DNA of 21,033 nt, taken from positions 1 to 21,033 of the forward strand of contig JAEKLK010000169.1 of assembly GCA_019509895.1 (NCBI GenBank). Direction: 5' to 3'. The stretch is from Betaproteobacteria bacterium. Its GTDB lineage: Bacteria > Pseudomonadota > Gammaproteobacteria > Burkholderiales > SG8-39. Every line of letters starts with the position of its first letter. Position 1 is the stretch's first letter. The position numbers and the translations under genes were made by a program. The notes below the pieces were generated by a model that had not been told where the DNA came from, did no database searches, and saw nothing but the letters and a program-made list of their open reading frames with translations. Below, piece after piece: positions 15,044 to 21,033 of the stretch.

Positions 15044-15460
15044 TCAGGGATGTTGCGGGCGAATCCGGATCTCGCCGTCGCCCAGCACGTCACGCACTTC
15101 GCCGTTGGCGCGATCCAGCGTCTCGCCGGGTTTGAGGCGCACACGGCCGCCGCCTTCAACGTTGACAGATACAGCTCCGCGCTCGCGCGAGGTTTCGATG
15201 CGCGGCGCTTCAGATGGACTTTCGCCCATGGCTTCGCCGTTGATCCACACCGTGGAAGGCCCGCCCGAGCGCTTGACGTAGCCGTCCACGCGCGTGGTCG
15301 GGGCAGCGACCGGCGCGGCCGGCCTGTCCGGCATGCGCGCCTTGCGTCGCAAGTCGAGATTGGCGCGCTGATCCGGCGTGAAGAAGAGTCGGCCGAGCTC
15401 CTGCGCCTGGGCCAGCGGCGGGAGGAGGGCGCAGACGAGCGTGACGGCCGCGAGTCTCAT
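15044..15460 (-). CDS. Small periplasmic MshK/PilP-like pilus accessory protein
   Basis: A 138-residue exported protein. Residues 1-18 form a signal peptide (MRLAAVTLVCALLPPLAQA, cleavage near AQA-QE). The mature protein begins ELGRLFFTPDQRANLD, a conserved start of small proteins encoded in MSHA/type IV pilus operons, then a proline/alanine linker, then a beta-rich part with VDGYVKRSGGPSTVWINGE and RVRLKPGETLD. PilP/GspC/MshK-type proteins link the inner-membrane PilN-PilO complex to the secretin. The ATG at 15460-15458 overlaps the PilO-like gene's stop as ATGA; a longer upstream frame is a shadow because it lacks the signal peptide at its start. The functional call rests mainly on gene position and the STVWING pattern. 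Confidence 0.72.
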   Translation of the reverse strand: MRLAAVTLVCALLPPLAQAQELGRLFFTPDQRANLDLRRKARMPDRPAAPVAAPTTRVDGYVKRSGGPSTVWINGEAMGESPSEAPRIETSRERGAVSVNVEGGGRVRLKPGETLDRANGEVRDVLGDGEIRIRPQHP

Positions 15461-16065
15461 TTCTTCGCCCCGCGATCGACGATGGTGATGAGGTCGATGT
15501 CGCATTCGGCGCGCAGGCGCGGTGTCATGGTCGCGCCGGTCAATGCCTGTCCGGTGCGCGTCACGGCGCATTTCCGGACGGCGTAGAAGGCGTTGCCGGA
15601 CTCGCGCAGATCGGCGAGGAAGCGCAGCAGGTCCTCTTCATGCAGGAGCGCGAGGTCGACCTTCATGGTGCTCGCGTAGAAGTCAACCTTGCCGGGCTTG
15701 CCCTGCACGGAGCTGAGCAGGCGCTGGCGATCGACGACGTAGCGCAGGTCGAGCAGCTCACGCTGCGTGCGGATGCGGCTCACGGCATCGGCCCATTCCA
15801 GGCGGCGCTCTTCGCCGAGGATATTGAGCTGCCTGAGCCGCCGGTAGACGTCGATCTTCTCCTTGACCTCGCGCTCCTCCTCGGCGATGCGCGCCAGGCG
15901 TTCGCTGTTTTGCCGCCGTTCGCCCTGCGCGGCGCTGAACTCGCGGCGAGCGCTCGCCAGAGATTCGCCGGCGACGTAGAGCAGCGCCACGCCGCAGGCC
16001 AGCAATGCGGCCGCCAGGCCGAGCGGTCGCAGTAGGCGCTTCGATTCTTCGCGCGTGAGCTTCAT
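15457..16065 (-). CDS. PilO/GspM/MshJ-like inner-membrane assembly protein
   Basis: A 202-residue bitopic protein: short cytoplasmic basic start (MKLTREESKRLLRP), membrane helix at about residues 15-33, a coiled coil at about 35-85 (ASARREFSAAQGERRQNSER and on to REVKEKIDVYRRL), then a small alpha/beta domain. This is the layout of PilO, GspM and MshJ, which pair with PilN/GspL in the inner-membrane platform. The two cysteines in the last 40 residues (RKCAVTR, AECDIDL) may form a disulphide. The start overlaps the GspL/MshI-like gene as ATGA and the end overlaps the MshK-like gene in the same way, giving three tightly coupled genes. Sequence conservation of this family is low, so context carries part of the call. 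Confidence 0.8.
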   Translation of the reverse strand: MKLTREESKRLLRPLGLAAALLACGVALLYVAGESLASARREFSAAQGERRQNSERLARIAEEEREVKEKIDVYRRLRQLNILGEERRLEWADAVSRIRTQRELLDLRYVVDRQRLLSSVQGKPGKVDFYASTMKVDLALLHEEDLLRFLADLRESGNAFYAVRKCAVTRTGQALTGATMTPRLRAECDIDLITIVDRGAKK

Positions 16066-17600
16066 GGCAGTCTGCGCGCGAGCACCACCGTGAATCGCGG
16101 CGCCTCGTTCGAGTCGCCGGCGCCGATGTCGCCGCTCAGGACGCCTTCCGGCGTGACATCGAAAGGCAGCTGGGTCCGGGCGAGCTGGTAGCCATTGCTG
16201 GCGAGCGCCCCCGCGAACTGCTGCACCTGTGCCGTGAGGCCGCGGTAGTCGCTCCTCTGCGTGGCATTGACGCGCCCCGAGAGCTCGACCAGCACGAGCC
16301 CCTCGGCCTGCGCATCGAGCGACAGCCCCTTCAGCGCCGCCTCGCGCTGCTCGCCAACTGCGGCGACGTTCCAGCGCAGGCTGTCGAGCTCGAATTGCGG
16401 ATACTTCTGCAGCACGCGCGATACATGCACGAAGGCACCCTCGGGCTGGGCGCTGCGCTCGGCGACGCGCCTGAATTCGACCACCGTCGACTTGAGGTTG
16501 TCAGTGCTCGTCTCGGTGACCGGGAAGGTGGCGGTGATGCGCGCATATTCGGTGGCGGCGGCGTGTGCCCGCTGCATTTCGTCGGCCGCCTGGTCGCGCA
16601 CGTCCATCGCCTCGAGGGCGCGGCCACCGGCGATAAGGGCGCAGGCGCAGAACGCCGCCGCCCCGGCGGCGATGATGCCCCGCTGCAGTTGCCACAGCAG
16701 GTACGGACGCCGCTCCTCGCGCGTGGCGAACTGCTCGCGCGGCGGTTTGCGTGCCGCGAGGTGGACGTACAGCGCTTCGGCCGTGATGCCGGCCGGTAGG
16801 CGGCGCAGCCTGAGCGCCTGCAGCGCCTCGCTGTAGTCGAGCGTCCGGAAAAGCAGCCGGGCGTCCGAATGCAGCGCCTGCTCGAAGGCAGAGCGTGCCG
16901 CCGGCGGCGCAATCACCAGCGTCTGCACTGGGCCGGCATCGCGCGGCAGCGCGCGCAACGTGACCAGATACTGCACCAGCCGCTGCGTCTCGGAACGGAT
17001 GAAGCCGGCGAGCGCCTGGGGCGCCACGTCCACTGTTCGTTCCAGGCGCGCAAAGCGCAGACGGCCGCGCTCGAGATAGCACTGACGCAGCCCCGCGCGA
17101 TTGGCGCTGACGATCAGCAGGCGCTCCTGACGCGCGCCGAGCGCCGCGGCGAGCGCGGGGGCAATGAGCGGCGCTGAATAGACGCCCGCGAGGCGCGCTC
17201 CGGCCTCCTGCAGCGCATCGAGCCACGGCGCGAGCAGCTGCGTGTTGGTGAACGAGGCGAGCAGCACGCGCTCGTTGCGCCGCTCGGCTGCGGCGAGCGT
17301 CCCGAGCGACAGGGCGGCAGCGAGGCGCGTGTCGCGGTAGCGCTGAGCGAGCCGCCGGCCAAGGAGCGCCGTGCGATCGGCGCCGCGCACGTATGGAATC
17401 TGCTCCTCGTGAAAATCCTCGCCCGCAAGGTCGGCGACGATGGCGAAGAGCGCGCCCCCTGCCGCGCGCAGGTGCTCGCGAAAGGCGGCGAGCCCCGCCT
17501 CGTCGCCGCTGAATTTCGCCGCCAGCTCAAGCCCCTGGCGGCCGGCGCGAAAGAGCAGGTGCTCTTCCGCAGTGAAGTACAGCACCTGACGGATCGCCAT
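16062..17600 (-). CDS. GspL/MshI-like protein (PilM-like plus PilN-like domains in one chain)
   Basis: A 512-residue platform protein. Residues 1 to about 295 look like the actin-like PilM/cytoplasmic GspL domain, although the nucleotide-binding motifs are not obvious. A single membrane helix lies at about 307-327 (IIAAGAAAFCACALIAGG), followed by a coiled-coil stretch (about 330-365) and a periplasmic PilN-like domain to the end. In canonical type IV pili PilM and PilN are separate; a joined chain is the GspL arrangement. MshI of MSHA pili is the nearest alternative name. It lies three bases after the GspF-like gene and overlaps the PilO-like gene, so it would connect the ATPase and platform to the periplasmic parts. 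ATG start at 17600-17598. The exact family needs a profile comparison. Confidence 0.78.
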   Translation of the reverse strand: MAIRQVLYFTAEEHLLFRAGRQGLELAAKFSGDEAGLAAFREHLRAAGGALFAIVADLAGEDFHEEQIPYVRGADRTALLGRRLAQRYRDTRLAAALSLGTLAAAERRNERVLLASFTNTQLLAPWLDALQEAGARLAGVYSAPLIAPALAAALGARQERLLIVSANRAGLRQCYLERGRLRFARLERTVDVAPQALAGFIRSETQRLVQYLVTLRALPRDAGPVQTLVIAPPAARSAFEQALHSDARLLFRTLDYSEALQALRLRRLPAGITAEALYVHLAARKPPREQFATREERRPYLLWQLQRGIIAAGAAAFCACALIAGGRALEAMDVRDQAADEMQRAHAAATEYARITATFPVTETSTDNLKSTVVEFRRVAERSAQPEGAFVHVSRVLQKYPQFELDSLRWNVAAVGEQREAALKGLSLDAQAEGLVLVELSGRVNATQRSDYRGLTAQVQQFAGALASNGYQLARTQLPFDVTPEGVLSGDIGAGDSNEAPRFTVVLARRLP

Positions 17601-17603
17601 GGC

Positions 17604-18806
17604 CTAAAACTTCATCTTGGTGAAAGAGTCGTAGACCGGGCCGAGCACCGCCATCATGACCCAGAGGAGCAGCAGGCCGAGTACTAGCGTGAGCACGGGC
17701 TGGATGGCGGCTTGCAACCGCGCCACGCTGTCGCGTACATCACGGTTATAGAAGTACGTGACGTTCGCGAGCGCCCGGTCGAGCGCGCCGGTGTTTTCGC
17801 CGATGCGCAGCATGCGGATGACCAGCGGCGGGAAAAGCGCGAGTTCCTGGAAAGCGCCCGAGAGGTTCTTGCCCTCGGCGATCTGCTGGCCCGCGGCGCG
17901 CAGCGCCTGCTCCAGCACCTTGTTGCCGACGATCTCCTCGCAGCTCCTTAGCGCCTCGAGCACGGTGATCCCGGAGGCGTACATCATCGCGAAACTCGAA
18001 GCGAAGCGCGAAAGCAGCATCTTGCGAAGGATCGGACCGATCAGCGTCATGCGCAGCTTGTAGCTGTCGACCGCGTACTCGAGCGCGGGATTGGTTCGGA
18101 TGGCGAGCTTCAGGCCGTAGAAAGCGAGCGCCGGCGCGGCGAGCACCGCGTACCAGTAGTTGCGCAGCGCGTCGGAGACGAAGATCAGCGCCTGCGTGTA
18201 CCAGGGGATGGACTGGCCCATGTTGCGGATGAAGCCGACCATCTGCGGCACGATGTACAGCATCAGGAAGAAGGTGACCGCGAGCACGATGGTGCCGACG
18301 ATCAGCGGATAGATCATCAGCTTTCGCGTCTGCGAGGCGATCTCGTCTTCCCATTTCAGCATCTCGGTGAGGCTGGTGAGCACCTCGGGCAGCTTGCCGG
18401 TCTGCTCGCCCGAGCGCACCAGGCTCACGAACACCTTGCCGAATACCTCGGGATGCTCGCCGAGCGCCTGCGACAGGCTGCGCCCGCCCTCGATCGACTC
18501 GATGAGGCCCGACACGACCTCGCGCACGCGGGCGTTTTCGACGCTCTCGCGCAGATCGTTCAGCCCCTCGAGCACCGGCACGCCGGCGCTCGCGAGCTGC
18601 TCCAGGTGGAAGCAGAAATTGATCAGGTCCGGGCGGCGAACGCCGCCACCCAGCAGCCGCACCTTATGACGCGACGGCGCGCCGACCACGAGGTCGAGGT
18701 CCATGCGTGAAAGCCGCTGCTCGAGGTCGAAGAGATTCGCCGCCTCGGCTCGGCCGAGCACGTTCTTGCCGCGCGGGTCGATCGCCTTGTAGCTGTAGAG
18801 CGGCAT
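17604..18806 (-). CDS. Type II secretion F family / MshG-like platform protein
   Basis: A 400-residue polytopic inner-membrane protein of the GspF/PilC/MshG family, the platform on which the ATPase acts. Two T2SF domains are visible. The first (about 60-190) holds FCFHLEQLASAGVPVLEGL, SLVRSGEQTGKLPEVL and the membrane helix YPLIVGTIVLAVTFFLMLYIVP. The second (about 262-390) holds LSRFASSFAMMYASGITVLEAL, LRIGENTGALDRAL and the final helix VLTLVLGLLLLWVMMAVLGPVYD. A third helix lies near 218-236. The repeated G-E-x-T-G motif is the family signature. It starts six bases after the gspE-like stop and ends three bases before the GspL/MshI-like gene. Length matches the family. Confidence 0.93.
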   Translation of the reverse strand: MPLYSYKAIDPRGKNVLGRAEAANLFDLEQRLSRMDLDLVVGAPSRHKVRLLGGGVRRPDLINFCFHLEQLASAGVPVLEGLNDLRESVENARVREVVSGLIESIEGGRSLSQALGEHPEVFGKVFVSLVRSGEQTGKLPEVLTSLTEMLKWEDEIASQTRKLMIYPLIVGTIVLAVTFFLMLYIVPQMVGFIRNMGQSIPWYTQALIFVSDALRNYWYAVLAAPALAFYGLKLAIRTNPALEYAVDSYKLRMTLIGPILRKMLLSRFASSFAMMYASGITVLEALRSCEEIVGNKVLEQALRAAGQQIAEGKNLSGAFQELALFPPLVIRMLRIGENTGALDRALANVTYFYNRDVRDSVARLQAAIQPVLTLVLGLLLLWVMMAVLGPVYDSFTKMKF

Positions 18807-18812
18807 GGCCGC

Positions 18813-20522
18813 TCAGGCCATCCGGTCGGTGAGGTCGACGACGCGCATCACCTCGTCCAGCCCGGTTATGCCGGCACGCACCAGGCGCACGCCATCGTCG
18901 GCGAGGGTGCGGAAGCCGCTGGCGCGCGCGGCGGTGAGGATCTCGCGCGCCGTGGCGCGGCGCGCAACCAGCTCGTCGATGGCGGGGTCGATCTTGAGCA
19001 GCTCCATGATCGACTGGCGCCCGCGGTAGCCCTGGTAGTCGCACTGGTCGCAGCCGACTGCGCGGAAGATCGCCGTCGGCTCGGTCGGCGTGATGCCGAG
19101 CAGCCGCCGCTCGCGCACGTCGGGGTCGTGCGCTTGCCGGCAGGTGCGACAGAGCTTCCTCACCAGGCGCTGGCCGAGAATGCCGATGATGTTGCCCGCC
19201 AGGATGTCCGGCACGATGCCGATGTCGAGCAGGCGCGGGAAGGCGCCGGCGGCCGAGTTGGTGTGCAGCGTCGAATAGACCTGATGGCCCGTCATGGCGG
19301 CGCGGAACGCCATCTCGGCCGTCTCCTGGTCGCGCACCTCGCCGACCAGGATGACGTCCGGGTCCTGGCGCATCATGGCGCGGATGCCGTTCGCGAAATC
19401 GAGCTTCGCCGCTTCGGACACCGACGTCTGTCGGATGAGCGTCATCGGATACTCGACCGGATCCTCCAGGGTCATGACGTTGATGCCGTCGGAATTGATG
19501 TGGTTCAGGATCGAGTAAAGCGTGGTGGTCTTGCCGCTGCCGGTGGGGCCGGTAACCAGGATGATGCCCTCGGGCCGCGCGATCATCCGCTTGAGTAGCT
19601 CGAGCTGTGATTCCTCGAGCCCGAGCTTGTCGAGCGGCACGATGCCTTTCTGCCGGTCGAGGATGCGCAGCACCAGGTTCTCGCCATGGGTCGTCGGCAG
19701 GCTCGCCACGCGAAAGTCGACCACCCGCCCCGACATGGTCGCCGAGATGCGGCCATCCTGCGGCGCGCGCGTCTCGGCGATGTTCATTTTCGCCATGACT
19801 TTCAGCCGCACCGCCATCGCCGGCCAGTAGGTCTTGTGCAGCGAGCGGATCTGGCGCAGCACGCCGTCGATGCGGTAGCGGATGCGCAGGAAGTTCTGCT
19901 CCGGCTCGAAGTGGATGTCGGAGCCCCCGCGCTCCACGGAATCGGCGAGCAGCGCGGAGATCAGGCGCACCACCGGCTGCGAATACTCGTCGCCTTCGGC
20001 AACCGAACCGTAGTCGATCTCACCGGTTTCGATCTCCTTGAGAATGCCGTCGATCGAGAACTCGTGGCCGTAGTAGTGCTCGATCGCGCGCTCGATCTCC
20101 GAGTCGCCGGCGATGCGCAGCTCGACCTCGTAGTCGTCCTTGACGTGCGCGCGCAGCTGGTCGAGCGCGACGATGTTGTTGGTGTCGGCGAGTGCGACGA
20201 TGAACTTCTTCTGCTGCCGGTCGAGCGCCACCGGGAAGATGCGGTAGCGGCGCGCCATGTCGCGCGGCAGGAGCTTGAGCGCCGCCGGATCGACGATGAT
20301 GCGGCTGAGATCGACCGCCTGCAGGCCGAGCTTCTCCGAGAGCGCGTCGCGCAGCGTCGCTTCGGAGACGAAGCCGAGCTGCACCAGCAGCCGGCCTACC
20401 GGCACATGGCTCTTGGTCTGCTCGAGCAGCGCGATGCGCAGCTGGTCCTCGGTCAGGATGCCCTGGTCGATCAGGATCTGGCCGAGGTGGCGCTTGGCCT
20501 GCGGATTTCCGGGCGAATTCAC
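18813..20522 (-). CDS. GspE/PulE-family pilus assembly ATPase, MshE-like
   Basis: A 569-residue cytoplasmic hexameric ATPase driving filament assembly. Residues 12-65 hold tandem MshEN-like units (HLGQILIDQGILTEDQLRIALLEQ, then VGRLLVQLGFVSEATLRDAL), the fold that binds cyclic di-GMP in MshE. The core shows the Walker A GPTGSGKT (325-332), Asp box TLEDPVEY (351-358), Walker B ILVGEVRD (Glu395), His box TGHQVYSTLHTN, and two CxxC pairs (Cys458/461 and Cys491/494) typical of assembly rather than retraction ATPases. The start is GTG (20522-20520), overlapping the upstream TPR gene's stop as GTGA. The TPR-ATPase-GspF order equals mshN-mshE-mshG, which favours an MSHA-like pilus over a classical type II secretion system. 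Confidence 0.94.
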   Translation of the reverse strand: MNSPGNPQAKRHLGQILIDQGILTEDQLRIALLEQTKSHVPVGRLLVQLGFVSEATLRDALSEKLGLQAVDLSRIIVDPAALKLLPRDMARRYRIFPVALDRQQKKFIVALADTNNIVALDQLRAHVKDDYEVELRIAGDSEIERAIEHYYGHEFSIDGILKEIETGEIDYGSVAEGDEYSQPVVRLISALLADSVERGGSDIHFEPEQNFLRIRYRIDGVLRQIRSLHKTYWPAMAVRLKVMAKMNIAETRAPQDGRISATMSGRVVDFRVASLPTTHGENLVLRILDRQKGIVPLDKLGLEESQLELLKRMIARPEGIILVTGPTGSGKTTTLYSILNHINSDGINVMTLEDPVEYPMTLIRQTSVSEAAKLDFANGIRAMMRQDPDVILVGEVRDQETAEMAFRAAMTGHQVYSTLHTNSAAGAFPRLLDIGIVPDILAGNIIGILGQRLVRKLCRTCRQAHDPDVRERRLLGITPTEPTAIFRAVGCDQCDYQGYRGRQSIMELLKIDPAIDELVARRATAREILTAARASGFRTLADDGVRLVRAGITGLDEVMRVVDLTDRMA

Positions 20523-20803
20523 TTGCTCAGTTCGGTGGCGCGCCGGCGCGCTGCGCCGAGATCGAAGCTCGCCCCGTGCTTCTCGGCGAGGCCGATCGCG
20601 CGCTCGTAGTACTCGAGCGCCGGGCGCCGCTGGCGCAGATGGTCGAGGCTGATCGCGAGGTTGTAGGCGAAGTCCGCGTTTTCCGGCTCGGCGGCATAGG
20701 CCATGAAGTATTCTTGCTGCGCCTCGGCCCAGCGGTTCTGGGTGGCGAGCTGGTTTCCGAGCGTGAAATTGAGCGCATGCGCGCCCGGATCGGCCGCTAG
20801 CAA
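20519..20803 (-). pseudogene. TPR protein (MshN-like), C-terminal part after an in-frame TAG
   Basis: This 94-codon segment carries about two tetratricopeptide repeats (ALNFTLGNQLATQNRWAEAQ, then ADFAYNLAISLDHLRQRRPALEYYERAIGL) and ends in ELSK with a GTGA overlap into the ATPase gene. It is in the same frame as the fragment 20807-21033, separated only by TAG and one serine codon. Joined, the two read as one continuous repeat protein (ESRV-stop-SLLAADPGAHALNFTLG), so I treat it as the 3' part of a gene broken by a single nonsense codon. It could still be made separately: a TTG codon at 20803-20801 lies three bases past the stop and might allow reinitiation. MshN-like proteins are inner-membrane TPR factors encoded directly before mshE. 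A base-call error is an alternative cause of the TAG. Confidence 0.7.
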
Positions 20804-20806
20804 TGA

Positions 20807-21033
20807 CTAGACGCGGCTCTCGGTCACCAGCGGATCGCTGCGGCCGGAGCGCAGCGCAATGAGCCCCGCCTGCGCTTGCGCGTCGCGCGGCTCGAGCTGC
20901 AGCACCCGCAGATACAACGCTTCCGCGCTCTCGTAGCGGCCGGCGCGGACTTCGACCGCGCCGAGCCCGAGCAGCGCATCGCGGTTGTTCGGCTCCTCGC
21001 GCAGCGCCTGCTCGTACTCGCCGCGGGCGCTGG
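20807..21033 (-). pseudogene. TPR protein (MshN-like), upstream part ending at TAG (runs off the window)
   Basis: The frame enters at the right edge and reads 74 codons to TAG at 20809-20807. The chain contains two TPR-type units (ARGEYEQALREEPNNRDALL, then GAVEVRAGRYESAEALYLRV) with the usual Gly, Ala, Tyr and Pro spacing, so it is real coding sequence. The true start lies beyond 21033. The final residues ESRV followed directly by the TAG and then SLLAADPG suggest that the stop replaced a sense codon; one base change from AAG (Lys) to TAG, for example, would do this. If the stop is real, the truncated product would lack the last two repeats. Confidence 0.7.

Noticed and set aside
1..21033. 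CRISPR array, tRNA/rRNA genes, insertion sequences or attachment sites
   Set aside because: No regular spaced repeats, cloverleaf-like sequences, transposase genes or terminal inverted repeats were noticed; the only large repeat is the prepilin duplication.

Overview
The window is GC-rich, almost entirely coding, and most likely comes from a betaproteobacterium (Burkholderiales/Nitrosomonadales-like). The main reason is the gene order hprK-ptsN-hpf-rpoN-lptB-lptA-lptC-kdsC-kdsD, followed by a divergent KefB-type antiporter, which is a familiar chromosomal neighbourhood in that class. Real genes are tightly packed, often overlapping by 4 bases (ATGA or GTGA). Most long frames opposite them are high-GC shadows.

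Region 1 (1-5706, minus strand) is a housekeeping run. Read in transcription order it is kdsD, kdsC, lptC, lptA, lptB, rpoN, hpf, ptsN and the first 27 codons of hprK. It joins Kdo synthesis and lipopolysaccharide transport to sigma-54, ribosome hibernation and the nitrogen-branch PTS regulators. Region 2 (5746-7710, plus strand) is a single CPA2/KefB-type cation:proton antiporter with a C-terminal RCK (TrkA) domain, divergent from kdsD.

Region 3 (7718-12427) is an accessory block. It holds two tandem, about 91% identical type IV prepilin/pseudopilin genes, a membrane-anchored protein with possible helical (TPR-like) repeats, and an ABC-2-type permease with no ATPase beside it, all on the minus strand. 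A multi-pass membrane histidine kinase lies on the plus strand and its tail overlaps the next pseudopilin gene.

Region 4 (12391-21033, minus strand) is an MSHA-like pilus/type II secretion-like assembly operon. Transcription order is a TPR protein (MshN-like, split by an in-frame TAG), a GspE/MshE ATPase with an MshEN-like N-terminus, a GspF/MshG platform protein, a GspL/MshI-like protein with the PilM and PilN parts fused, a PilO/MshJ-like protein, an MshK/PilP-like periplasmic protein, a 614-residue GspK-like giant pseudopilin and a 270-residue pseudopilin. The last two share a collinear cysteine-containing module. The secretin, the ExeA/MshM-like ATPase and the prepilin peptidase are not in the window; the first two may lie beyond position 21033. 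The working model is an envelope filament machine, possibly under c-di-GMP control, whose pilin genes, kinase and permease sit next to its assembly operon. Points most worth a second look are the in-frame TAG in the TPR gene, the duplicated pilins with a structured leader, and the paired large pseudopilins.
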